Positions 35,086-48,400 of a stretch of 64,000 nt of DNA are shown here, one piece after another. The stretch covers positions 148,652,574 through 148,716,573 of the forward strand of contig CM068369.1 in NCBI GenBank assembly GCA_034769895.1, given 5' to 3'. The DNA is from Magicicada septendecula (Eukaryota > Arthropoda > Insecta > Hemiptera > Cicadidae). The number at the start of each line of letters is the position of its first letter. The stretch's first letter is position 1. The notes below the pieces were generated by a model. That model worked only from the letters and a program-made list of their open reading frames with translations. It did no database searches and was not told the origin of the DNA. A program made the position numbers and the translations under genes.

Positions 35086-36560
35086 ACCACTACGTACCAT
35101 GTACAACATATCACACGTCCTAGCAGAGTTGAAGACATTTTTTTTACGTCCAGTGTTTTTATCATAACAATTAATCTGAAGTTGTGGTTACGCTGTTGGG
35201 CAGCCTCTAAATCCTTCCTCCATAGGTTCGATAGTCGAATGTCTTCTTCTAAACCGGTACCGCCTCTTGGAATGGTCCCGGCACTCTCCGTGGTTGCAGA
35301 GAGTTGTGGTGTTAGCAACCTCTTCGATAGTTTACTATGCTGATACCTTCTGGGTGTCTGGGTTATCTCTTACCTTGCTGATTAGCACGAGACGTTGCGT
35401 TTTCCACTTTTCATAGAAGACGTTTCTCACCATCTTTCAAACAGATGTTGTACGTTTGAGGAATAACTGGGGCCAGGATCTTGAAATTGCCTTCAACATC
35501 ACGGCAGGTACACCATCAGGTCCGGGAACTGTTTTATTCTGCCGCCAACTTGCAGCCTGTGAGAGCTCTATACTTCATTAAACTGAGGAGTCTCTTCCTG
35601 AAGGTCGGAAAGAAGAGTGATATGGCGATCCAAGCCCCATGGATCATTTCTTATATCCCGCCGATGATCCTCCCACTTTTGCCTTTAGCGTCTAGTGTTC
35701 TTTTGAGTTCCTTATTTGTTATCTTTTAATCGGCAAGGAGGATTCCACTGGCTTCAGCATGACTTCCCCTTCCTCTAGTGACTCTGCGTCTAAGATGAAA
35801 ACATCTCATACGGGTGACAGCTGTTTCCATGGGTCACCAGTAAGCAGGTGGCCTACGAGATTTATTCCTCTGTAGCATGCAATTACCGCACGCTTGCCGT
35901 ATAAGATACTCAGTTGCGTCGATTTCTTCCTCGGCGGCACCTGTCATTGCCAAAGTAGAGGGATCTATCCTCAATCAATCACAACTGTGAAAAGCGCTAT
36001 GTCAAGTTTGGCCACGTCCCATCTAGGTGATGGCATGAGTTTTAACGCGACAACGTGTTCCCTTTACGTGTCACACATCATAAAATGGTAATATCTGTCG
36101 GTATAATTCCCGGGATCCAGGTTACCGCTCTGCCAAATGCATCCGCGCACCAACGTGGCCTTTCACAGATCCGATATTGCTCATTAATGACTAGCAAATC
36201 GATTCCAAGTTCCAGTTTAAGCTGCTTTAGAATGTTATCTCCCAGCCTATTTATGTGAAGATTTCCTTGAAGAATCCACATTACCCAATGGAATTCTTCG
36301 CATTGTCGATTGTCTCGGTAAATACGTGACAAGCACATGAGTCTGGAACATGGGCAACGAGATCTGGAGCTAGCTTGCGCTCAGCACACAAGAAGCACTT
36401 TTGCTCTTGATATGGTCATTTTTCCGACACTCAATGCACAGACCTGGCCTCCCTGTCTGCTGCTTCTCAGTATGCTTGTCGATGTCTGTTTTCGGAACAG
36501 GCAAAACAGCGGTTGACAACAGTTCTCATACTCTGAATGAGACCAACCCAAGTTGTATTT
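35086..36560 (-). pseudogene. R1-like non-LTR retrotransposon, decayed
   Basis: On the reverse strand the order is: end of ORF1 with CCHC zinc knuckles (RCFACSENRH near 36500; CIECRKNDHIKSKSASC near 36440), the endonuclease start (LQGNLHINRLGDNILKQLKL, ELGIDLLVINEQYR and AVTWIPG around 36270-36090), and further on an RT start with PRHPEGIS, EECRDHSKRRYRFRRRHSTI-like text (GFRxxRSTI) near 35290-35230. Endonuclease reading LNxNRxxxA...ELGxDxLLIxEQYR is characteristic of R1-type LINEs. Many stops and frameshifts. It ends at 35086 against the + strand RT fragment, with the RT catalytic box missing. Confidence 0.65.
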
Positions 36561-36579
36561 AAAAAGTCTTAGGCTAATC

Positions 36580-36990
36580 TCCCCGCTACTCACATCATCA
36601 TCATTATGGCTGTCTCCTTACGTTAGCTTCCATGAGGAAACGGTGAGTTTACCCGTAAGGCATTTAAGGTGTCTTTTAATAGCATCTTGCACGTATTCCA
36701 CTCCCAGGTACGCACGGTTGGTTTCCATCGCCGATGCGGGTGGCCTTGTGTGGGTCCAAGAACCCACCCAGATACGCACTGCTTTCGAGCGCAGGGGGGT
36801 ACCATCGGTACCCGCGATAATGGTTGGGAAATGTGCCTATCGCTGCGCGAACGTTATAGGGTTTTACCCTGACGCCTTGCGCCTTGCGAACGGGAAACAT
36901 GGAGCGCTTCCCTGGGCAGTAGCTGTGTCCCTGTATGGGACCCTCTCGCCAGTCCGTGATGCCCATTAAGTACACAGTTGAACCCTACTA
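36580..36990. other. GC-rich block upstream of the R1-like fragment
   Basis: Likely the 5' portion of the R1-like element (reverse strand), judged by position and composition. Open frames exist on both strands, but none shows a recognised motif. It contains GGTACCATCGGTACC, a short palindrome. Confidence 0.3.
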
Positions 36991-38639
36991 TCTCCGATCT
37001 CGTCCGTTTGTTATTATCTCTTCGGCGGACTGTCATCCGTGGAGGGACGGAATTTAGAAGTTGTGTGTTGGTGTTTGTACCTAAAATGGATAATTCTTTA
37101 CGTTACCTCTTCTGTAGTCATACGATTTTATTTAGGAAGTGCCGGCTGCCAAATAAGAGTGTTTACATTATTGAAATATTTTACCAGTTATTTGCTTAAT
37201 AAACTAGTTTGAGTATATTGTTTGGTACTCGTTTAAAATATAATTTTATGAATGATGAATATTTTTAAATTTTTATTATAGTGTTCACGGTGACAGCTTT
37301 CTCTTCAAAACCTTATGTAAGAATGGCGCTTTTATCAAAAATTGACAAATTGAATTATTGAGAAAATCTTTTTTCGTTTATGGTGATTTCTGTGATTTGC
37401 ATGTATAATAATAATTTCTAGTTGTAATAACGTTATATTGTTGGGTATGTTGTGACTACTAAATTGGTTATTTAATCATCTTTTACCAACATTATTTGTT
37501 CAATTTTCCAACTGTTACTTGATTGAACAATTCTTAGGTGACTTACCTTTTTGTAATGGCTAAACGACTTGATACATTATTTTTCTGTGGTATGATGATT
37601 GAGATTTCCTTACACCTACTTCCATATTCAACAATTTTTTATGTTAATTCTAACTTTTATGTGCTTATCAATAAAAATATTTTACGTTATGTCGTTAGCA
37701 TGTTTCGAACAATAACTAGATTAATAAATACTATCAACTCTTACATATACGTTCTTACATCATTATGACAATTTAACAACACGAAAATGTGTTCATTAAC
37801 ATATTTTTGTCCCTTTGTCAACAATTGTGTGTTAATATTTGTCAGCAGAACAATATTGTGAAATATTGGTAAAGAAAATCTTATTAGTGTTAAAATGTAA
37901 TTGTACTATTGAGTTCTTATCACAGATAGCTTTACGATAACTTATAAATATGGGAAACTTGGAACAATTGGTATTTGATATTCTATTGCCTTTTCTAAGT
38001 GTTCTGACACTTAGGTAAAAAACATTCAGGGGATTGTGTACGGATAGATGGACTACGGGAAAGGAAATGTAAAAAACATTAAGTATGGGTACTCTAAACA
38101 ACAAAAGTGAACCATGTAACAAAGTCATTAATTCGTGAATTCAGAAAATACGAAAAACGTTTGTTTAACAGAGTATTAACATACTAAACAAAGAACCACT
38201 CTAAACCACTTTAAACCAGTAAAAGCTTGAGGCTACGAATTTTTAATATGGCGTAACCCTTGACTTTAAGTCAAAAGTAAGTACATTAATAATAAATGTA
38301 GAAACGCATAGATATGAAGAGATATGTTATTGCATATTTAATTTGTCGGCGATGAAGTCGTGTACTTAAAGAAAGATGGTTCCCATTGTAACGTCAAGCG
38401 TCTCTTGCATCAGAAGCCAGATAGTCTTGTAGCGGTCACAGGACCGTACGTAATATTTAAAACTAGGTTTATGGACCTAGAGGAAGCGAAAAGTGTGCTG
38501 AAGCTTAACAGAGTGACATGATTTGGAATAAACACATATTAACGTAATAACAGGATTTATTGTCTTATATTGATGACACAATTAAATATTGTAATAATAT
38601 TATCAAAGATGTTGGAGTTAGATGTATGGATTCTGATGT
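36991..38639. other. AT-rich spacer
   Basis: No supported gene. A slightly GC-richer patch at 38340-38520 has no recognised motif. Confidence 0.45.
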
Positions 38640-38960
38640 AATCGAGCCCCGCTGTTTGGGCTCCAATTTGTAATAATAAATAAAAGATTGATGTGTGTTG
38701 ATGATATAGAGATTGTGAATCAGCCCCACTCTTTGGGCTAGCCAATTTGTAATAAATTAATAAATAAGTTGTAAGTTGTAATGTGTTTAATTGGTGTTTA
38801 AATTGGTGTGGCTCTCGACGTCTTACTGGCCTGAAACACTTCCTTAAGTTTCCCAGCTGGTCGAGTCCCAATGGTAGCAAGACCGGTCGAGTAGCGTAAA
38901 GTTGATGAAGGAATATATATGTTCAGCTTCGCCGAAAGTTTCAAAACAAAATTTATTGTT
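38640..38960 (-). repeat. LTR end with duplicated primer-binding-site-like motif
   Basis: On the reverse strand ATTACAAATTGGAGCCCAAA followed by CAGCGGGGCTC (about 38670-38643) resembles an LTR end followed by a tRNA-Lys-type binding site. A second version, ATTACAAATTGGCTAGCCC then AAAGAGTGGGGC, lies at about 38754-38721. Upstream on the same strand is a TATATATATTCC near 38915 and a GC-richer leader-like stretch, as in the R-U5 part of a gypsy LTR. The LTR start and the rest of the element are not found. Confidence 0.4.
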
Positions 38961-41900
38961 TTGAAGGAAATTTAAAAAAAATTATGTTTATAAAAAAAAA
39001 TAATTAAAAAAAATTTTTGTTAATTTAATTAATTAATTAATTAGGATCAATTAATTAATATAGGGCTGTGAAGTTTTAAACAGTGTAATGCTCTTCTGAA
39101 AATTTTTATTAAAGTTTTAGTATATTTTAAATAAGCTATCACCACTCATAAGACTGTCTTCAAACCAATCGATACTTGTTTACCTTTTTATTTTTTAGGT
39201 TATCTTCACTTACGGGTGGTAAAGTCCTTGTAGATTATCAATTAGAATTGTATTATTGGTAATTAGTATTATTGAAGAAATAAAGAACTAATAAGTATTG
39301 AAAAGTATTAATGTTTTATTAAGTAATAGCAATATTGACTCTTATCGATTAGTATCGATTCTCAGGATATCGAAAAAAGTTACAAGTATATGATATGAAA
39401 ATTATATAGGGTTCTTTAAACAGCCAGTTATTATCAAAGTCAGAGAAATCGGGCTAATATTTAAAAAGTATAACGTTACAATCAAATTAATAGTTATTAA
39501 TAAACACAGACATTGAATAATAATTTGTAAATATAATAATTGTTTTCACCAAACAGCTGAGTTGAACTAAGAAGAAGGCACTGGGATCGTCAAAGCAAAT
39601 GGCCGCCGTCAAGTTGATCAAAATGTTGCTCGTTCCTGCAGTGTTCCAAATAATGTATTTTCTGGCAATATTCCTGTTCTCGTGTCTGCAAATCTCTTGT
39701 TAAATGTTGTGTAGTGACTGGTGTAGTGATTCTGGGTTGTATTTAGTATGTCTGTGTAATTATAAGTCAAAACACTCTTCCCAATTCCGACACTAATTTG
39801 GTTAATGTGTTATACAGTTTTCTGGTGTTTTGTGGTGTTTTTCACAGTAGAAATGTATTGTTTAGTGTTAATTAGTGTTTCTTGATCGTTTTTGTCACAA
39901 TGTATATGTCCTGGAAGGATTTTATAATTCACTCTCGACTTTACAGTAACGTACTGTTCGCCACTGATCTTTAACGTTTTAAGATAGGTTAGATCGTCAC
40001 AAAACTCTCGTTTATGTTATCCGTTCAAATACCAATAATCAACTAACTGTTTCCTTTAGTTTCAATTAAACTCTTAGCCCATATAATATTATCCTTAACA
40101 TTGTTCAAAGATATTTTCACATCCTGTGTACACTTTACTATTTCACTATATAATTGCCTAAACTTTGGTTATTTGTCAATTTTATTCACTAGATGTGATT
40201 TAAATTAATCTTTCAGTTCATTCAGCTTATTTTCAGATTAAATAATGCCGTTTTATAGTGTTTTCTGTCCAAAAAATAGTAATTTCACTTTCAGTTTGGT
40301 ATACTCTGAAAAGTCAAAACATCAAAATTTACTTCCTGTCATTATATAAATTCAGCCATTTTATCAGTTATATTTAATATTAATAATCCTATATTGTATT
40401 AAAAGGTTCCTATTCCCTTATTTTCTGGTAATTAATCGAACTAGTTGTATTCTGAAACATTATTCTGGAATATATGACTCCCATGTCCAAATTTCTGAGT
40501 TTAGTCATTTTCATTTTTATTTATAATTCTGAATATAATTTATTAAAATCTTTCTGAATGGTAAGTGCAATTATATGGCTTGATCTCAAGTTTATTTTGT
40601 CTAAACCCCTTTTGTTTATTTGCATTTAAATGATTAATTTCTCTGTTTTGATGAAGTTTGGTTTCCATTCTTTTGGCCTATGATTTTGTAACAATTTTTC
40701 TTACAAAATATTTTACAAACAATATATGATGTTTGATACCCTCTCTGACTTTTACATATAGTATTATAAATTAAACATGTTTTCAAATTACACAAAAACA
40801 GTTAGTATTGGTTACAATACAAATAATATTTAAAACAAATAAAGAATATTTTTTTTAAATAAATGGTTGTCTTCAAGTCAGACATTTTGCAACAAAATCC
40901 CCATTTCCAACATGGAAACATGGTTTACAAAAAAGGTTTTTTACTAACTAACATCTTAATTACTCTCTACTATTTACAAGTGGTAACTATTTTTATAGTT
41001 CTGATGTTAGTTGTTTCAGACCCAAACAAATGGCCTTATATCTAAAACATTTTTAAACATTCTTATACTATATACATAAAAACCTTATATTTATATTCTT
41101 ATTTCTAACTATTATTATAAGTAGGATTCTACAGTTTTTATACCGTCTTTTATACATTGTGTTTGGGGAATTGCACCCTGTCATTAACAAATAAATAGTA
41201 TGAATTGTTCAAAAAGTATTATGACATCTGTTTTTCTTTTTTCATGTAAAACAAAATGTTATTTTAAACAGATTCATGTCTTATGAACAACATATTGTCA
41301 CAGTACACATTTCAAGTCACTGAAAAATGCATATTTCATTGCATTCAATGTTTGTGATTGCCAAGAATGAAACACAAGGTTCATTTTTTATAATACCCAA
41401 AACTATCACTGGTTCACTTTGCACTTATATAATTATGTTAATGCTAAATGGTCGTATAGTCTTATTAACATAATAAATTGGTTAGCGTTTTTCAATGGAG
41501 ATTTGTTCCATGGGTACTATATTATTGTTTCATCTTAGTTCACAGGCAACTTTTACTTTATACACTTCTCTCTCTTAAATTTGTATACATGTGGTTTTTA
41601 TTTCGTTATACTTTTGTTTTTAAATATTTATTTTGGGGATATAGGGATTTGGGTGTCTTTTATAAGAGCATGACATCTTCTTCAGGATGCTGCCTTCTTC
41701 TTCTTTCATCAGTCTTCTTTTCTCCTGCCTTCTGGGACTGGTATCTTCTCCATCTTCTTCTTGATGCCATCAGGTTTCTTGGGATCTTCTCCATCTTCTT
41801 CTTTATTTCAGAAATACACAACCTGTATTGGTTGATCTTGGCTTATTTTAGGGTTTCTATTCTATTTATTCTCCCTCGTTGTGGGTTTGGTCATATTCTG

Positions 41901-42349
41901 TACTGCTTGGTTATTTACTTTTTTACCTTCCTGGGTTATAGTTTGAAAACCTTTGGTTATGAGACTGGTTTTGGATGACTCATTACTAGTAACTCCTTTT
42001 ATTTGAACTTGTATTTTCTTTATAATAATGATTTCTTTCCACAGTTGCTATGAATTAATCTATTTATATTAAACTTAATGCTTTCTTCCAAATTTAAATA
42101 TTATAACTTCATTATTCTAATGATCAATTGCCATTCAATATTATGCATACATCTGTCACGCTACAATATTCAAATATCATTTGAACGTCTCATTATTAAC
42201 TAACACTGTAATATTGATAACTATATGGAGCTGATTTAAAAGAAATTAAAACAGACATATCAGAATGCCCCTTCAACTCAATATTTAAGTTTTGTATCAT
42301 TCTTTAAAAGTAATCATTGATTCATAGTATTTAGAGATGCACATAAAAG

Positions 42350-42350
<1 letters not shown>
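38961..42350. other. AT-rich, strand-biased spacer
   Basis: 39.7-42.0 kb is strongly T-rich on the + strand. This produces a 166-codon hydrophobic frame (41478-41978) that looks compositional. Two copies of a CTTCTCCATCTTCTTCTT unit lie near 41744 and 41785. No domain recognised. Confidence 0.4.

Positions 42351-42401
<51 letters not shown>
42351..42401. repeat. (AT)n(GT)n compound microsatellite
   Basis: About 10 TA units followed by about 15 TG units. Confidence 0.95.
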
Positions 42402-42404
<3 letters not shown>

Positions 42405-45400
42405 ATTCTAGACTAGCATACCCCATGAGGGAGAATAACGCGAACATTAACCCAATAGAACTGACGGAGCATACAAAACTTAACCCTACCCCTTAATTTA
42501 AAAAAACCCCTAATAACCTTTCACGAATAATTATGATAAATAATACAGTAATAAGAATAAAGATTATCTGACTCTAAATGGCTTAAGCAAGGCAACCATT
42601 TATTAGAACTCTATAACCACCCCCTCATGGTGTATGTTAGGCAAGTTACAATGGAACCAGGTACAACTTTTACAGACTTGAGTACTTATGACTTCGTGAT
42701 ATTTTGAGTTCTTAAAAGTTGTTACACAGATTAAGTTAGCAGATATTTAGTGTCGAAAATAAGGGTAGCCAGTGTTTGAAGTTGATGTAGTTAGAAGAGG
42801 CATAAATTAAACGATTCCACCTGTGAGCATGAAGCGGCGAACTCAAGCTGACACATGATGACCTGTATACGTGAAGTGGCTCCGAAATTGACCATGTGCT
42901 ATGGTGAATGATACTGGATGTCGTTCCTGGTGTTTCTGAGTCTCTCTAAGTGTATTTCTTGGGATTCCCGTGCAGCTCCCGGTCTGACGGCTTCGGGGAG
43001 CGCTTTAGTGTAGAAAAGCTCTGCTGGTGGTCATAGGTGTTAGCATAACCACCGATCTTCCCCTTTTTTCCTGACAGTGCAGGGACCTTATAACATTTTA
43101 TTTCGGGATAAGTCGCCAGTTAAGACACTCAGACATTACACTCTCTCACCCCGGAACACAACCACTGTAACCACTTCTACCATTTTTAGTGTCCACATTT
43201 ACTGATTCACAATATACCTCTTTTTACTGTACTGAATTCAATTAAATTCAAATTATTTAATTTCATTAAATAATAACAACTAACTTCCATAAGTTTTATC
43301 TAAATAAGCGTTAACAAGAAACAATTTCGTCCTTAAAAAGGAAGTAACAAGTACATTAAAATTTTCCAAGCATAAGATTCAACAATAATGAATAATCCGG
43401 ACTACACACACGCTTACACCATTGTAACACACATAATACATAATTAAATAAAAACTGAAATAATGTTGATCAATTATACACACCTGAAGGTGCTGAGGAA
43501 TCTACCGACGCATTACAGATAACAGACACACATGACCTAGGCCGTCAGACCAAGGAACGTTCTGGTTGAAGGCTTTCAGAGAAATAAATGAGAGTGAGAC
43601 AATTGTGTGTAGGTCGTACCTGCCTGCATAAAACAAAACCTGTCCCAGTTAGCCAAAAAGCATTTGGCTAACCTCACTAGCCACAATGAAAACCAAAAAC
43701 ACAGCAAACAGCTCACCACCAGACTGGTCACTAAATCGCGTCGCCGCAGCTTCGACGATAGCACTGGCAGGCACTGCTGCCCACTGTGTTGGTAGTCCTG
43801 AACCACGCTACACGCGCCAGGAAAATTCAAAGTCTCGGCACAGTCTACCATAAAATAATTCGTTATATTTAAATCAATGATTATTATTTTAAAAAAAATT
43901 AATTTGTTTTTTTATGTTGTACAGAATGGTAAGCAAAACGGCAGTAAGTGTTATGTTCGTAGAATAGGGTTATAGACTTTAGTAATACATAAAAACTAGA
44001 ATCTCAAGCTAGCCTTTCTACGTAAATTCTATTAAATAAATACATAATAATATTTTGCATTACTCTATGTTTATTTTAAGAAAATATATTATAAACTTGG
44101 ATATATTAACAAAACCAGATTGATTTTTCATAATAATGAATGTTAAGCATGCCAGCTTACTTACTATCAATAAAAAGCTTTAATTCTTCATATTATAAAA
44201 AGTTTTAATAAAACGTTTACGTTGAATTCATAAACACATTCATATTGTTCAAAATCTTTAATTTACCCAAGAAAGTTTTGATAGAAATCGGCTGAAATGT
44301 TACTACCTAACTTGCTACATACGGAAATAAATTAGGTTGAATTAGCTATTACCGTCCAATACTTACAATAGAAAAGGACAAGGCTAGGTGTGTTGGACAA
44401 GGCTATAAAGCACAGATGGTAATTTCCAAGTAGCTGAACAGGTAGTCAAATGGGTTTAACGTCTAGCTGTGGAAACGCATATGAGAAAAAAAAATAATAA
44501 AAATTTATGGATACAAATACTGAGTTTGTTAGAACGTAATCTTACAGAAGTACAAAGGTAACAATTTGCATACTTTGCTTATTTTATACTAATTACATTA
44601 TGATGTAGAGAGGTGAAGACTCCTTTATATCTCCTACTAGAAAGGCAAATACAAGCAACAAGCAAATATGCACGCAAGGGCGCGCTCGACACAGTGAAAC
44701 TAAACTGCGAATTTCTAACCTATTTCTAGGAAAGGGTCTAAATACACTTATATTAAGGATGCTAGTTATTAAATACGAGAAAGTTTTGAAATTCCTTGTG
44801 CTCTGAAGAGCTTTGAGATGAAAGTGAAACAACCGAAGGGAAACAGGAGACGTGATTAGTTACAGCGTTGAACTTCTGCATGAAAAGCTAATATTTATTA
44901 AACCAAATAGATATATTTATCACATACTGCAGAACATTTCTCTTAATCTGTTATAACGGAGAATATATTTTGTAACATTGCGATCACACATATACATTGT
45001 AACATTGTAAATGTTAGTAAAATAAGAGTTAATTTCTTATCGTACCTCTGTTCGATCTCTTTGATTGTCTGAGCTCAGATAAACAACTACAGGCAATCAT
45101 GAATGGCACTACTTATTACAATGTAGCCTTTTTATTTTAATATTTACTTTGCTAAGTAATCTTATAATACATAATTTTGTATTTGCAAATTACCTTTTAA
45201 CATGTTAAACCTATTTACTATATTTCAGATCTTGTTACAAAAACTTAGCAAATATTATGAGAACATTATTCATATCGTTTGGAAACCCACATATAAGAAT
45301 AACAAAGGAATAGAATCGAATACTTAACGTTACCGTCTCCCGTAATGATAATAAATTACTTCTGAAAGAAAATATGATGTAGAGTTTATGACAACTTACT

Positions 45401-48400
45401 CTTCATACACATTTTTCCTACGTTTATTTCAAAAACATAACCCACCTACGGTGAAAAGACTATTGCGAATACGTATAAAAATTAGTTAAAATATACATGT
45501 AGCAAATATACATGATACATGTAGAAGTAAATGTAGAATACTTCCTGAATCACTTTCAAAAAATGTGTAGAATTATGACAGGACGTAGAGTATTGACGAC
45601 AATAATTGTAAGTAAGTTAGAGATGTCAACAGCTAGGTCAGCCAAATTCCAATGATATGGAATTAAGGTCACTAAATAATTAATGATTCTGACAGGAAAG
45701 TCAATTAAGAAATGTCTTTTTTAGGGAAAGTTGACGATAGCAATCTATTAGATAGATTAAAGAATGTGGGATAGAACATACGATAACATCTGGGACTGAA
45801 GGGTATCTCGGATGACATAGTCACATTTTGCAAGAAATAGAGCAGCATGAACAGAAAATGCCAATGGGGGGAATTCAAAAAGCAGAATTAGAATATAAGA
45901 CTAGAGGACAGAGAAGTGTTGGAAATTCTCGGAGGAGGTAGAAAAGTTAGTCTTTTTAAGTCGAAAGAGGTCTATGGGTGCTCATTCTCTGGCATGTATT
46001 ATTTAAAATAACCTATTATTTGAGTTCATAATAACGGATGATTTGTAATCTCCATCTGAATATTTTTGTAATTAATGGTAACGACGGTAGTTTAGCAAAG
46101 AAGTAGATATATCAGAAGATCAATAGAACGAAATACCGCATAAACTGATAAGCAGATGAACTGAGCGAGCCTGAACAGCAATTAACAAGTTACATTTACA
46201 ACGGGATGGATCAGTATATACAACACAATTAACAAAATTGTTTGCTGAGTAAACATTTTAATGATTCTTTGTCGTTTTCTTATTGTATTATGAACTAGAA
46301 TTACTTCACTGTAATCTCGAAATATTATAAGAGTGAATCGTTCAAAAAATCGATAATGTAATAATTTGAGTTTTTACGAAACATTTAGCAACTAATGATT
46401 TTTACGATAAAGTAATGATTTTTCTGTTTTAGATCAAAACGCTAAATTGATTATAAAATTATTTATACTAAACGGGAATTCTAATTTGTTTTTATGACTC
46501 TTAAAGTGAGATATTTTCTTCTTTTCTTTCTGTTTTTGAACCATTGAGCACATCAGTATGGCTATCGCACACAACACTCACGCGTGCTCTCTCGTTCATG
46601 GACATTAATTTATAGCATATAAATATATAACGTTATAGCATATGGCACCTATAAATTAGTAATATAAATGCTTATAAATATTCAATGGTAATGTTTTTCT
46701 CAGTGACATGGTCTTATTAAAATAGAGCACGTTGTTTAAAACATAAGATTTTTTAAATTAAAAATTAGTTTGTGGCATAAGCAAATTTAAAAAATCGAAG
46801 AATTTCTTACATTTATTTTATGAACTTTTCATAAAATACATCGTCTTACACATACTATGCGCTAATTTCCCCATGAAATGCATCCCGCACTATATGATGT
46901 CTGCTGGTCATGGCATCTTTAACTTTCTGTATCTATAGTGTCTCTGATCTCATCCCTCTTCCTTCCTTTAGCGGTGATCACTCTAATATTTTCAATGTCC
47001 GCGTTAAAATTGCTCTATTTTTTTCATTTCCTTTAAGGTTCTTTTCTTTGATAACTGTAGCATTTTCTCCACTATAACAATCAGTCTCGTTCACACATTC
47101 TGGCCCTGAAATTATACAGCTTATGTTTTTAGTATTTATTTATGTATTTTGTATTATGAATTTATTTCTGCATTCGTTCATGTCTGTAAAAGATGTAGTC
47201 CATTTTTCGTCTGCATTCTTCCTTATAATTTATATTGTTTTCCAACCGCCGTTGACCTTTGAGCATCTATCAATGTCTCAGTTTTCTCACACCAATTTTC
47301 TTCTTTACTACAGCTTTGTAGACCTATAATCTTATTCTTGCACACACAATTTTTACCTCCTGGAAGGTTTGTGTTGAACAAACCATTTATGACATCTACC
47401 TTTTCTCTGATGTATTAACTTTTGGAATAATTATATTCATCCACATCTTATTAGGTCTGGAATTATCGTTACCGTCAGTTGATCATAATGCTTCGTAATG
47501 TTTTGTATGTTACTTATTATCTGGTGTCCATGTGATGCGTACAGTGTCTTGCCCGACTATCTTATATTTTATAAGGTAACGGTGATTTGTAATAACGGTG
47601 TCTCTTTTAATAGTTCTATTTTACACCTGGGAAAAATTGTATGCTTACACGTTTCCCTTGGACATTCACGATCGCTACAACTGACGCTTACAATTCTCTG
47701 CTAGACAATAGAGCTGTTCAATATTTTTTGTTCTTTTACACTCTTTGATGTTGTTAGAACAAGCCTTTTGTTTTCTCCCACCAATGCTTTATCCAAGAAT
47801 TGTGCCCTCCAGAGTAAGTTGTAAGAGTGTATTTTTCAGCATTCTGTAAATGTCCAAAATTAACAAATTTTCCTTCGCTTAATGCTTCTCATTAGTTCCC
47901 TTTTACTGTTCGCTCTTGTTAGTGCCTATTTATTGGTGACATGTTGGACCCACAAGATTTTCTGCGTTTTTTCGTGTAACCACATTTCCTGAGCTTCCAG
48001 AATTTCAACTGTGGATTATCTTAGAGTACAAAACCTACCTTCATGTTATAATAAAACGTCGTTTCTGGTATTATTAAATAAATGTTAAGATGTAATAAAA
48101 ATTTGTTTGGTTAAATACAAATCTTTGCTCTAAGTGTATCTGTTGTTGCGTGTTTATGCCTCGAATTTGTTAAATTTATTAAATTATAATTTTAATTTCT
48201 GAATGACTCTTCCTTATCTATTAATTCGAGAATTGACTGAAGAGAATTATTCAGTCCGTCTGTTCTAATTTGAATGTAGCGGTTGGATTGTCCCAAAACA
48301 AATTCTCAAAGTTTAGATTCGATCTTCATCTTAACCTTATTCGTTGATGTTAATTTTGGTTTCGTAATTTCTATTATTCTTGTGGCTCACATACGTCTTC

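Noticed and set aside
36553-36969. 138-codon + strand frame
   Set aside because: It lies opposite the R1-like element and its probable 5' part. No motif is seen in this frame.
41478-41978. 166-codon very hydrophobic frame resembling a membrane protein
   Set aside because: The + strand is T-rich across more than 2 kb, which by itself yields Phe/Leu/Tyr-rich frames. No start context, signal pattern or family motif supports it.
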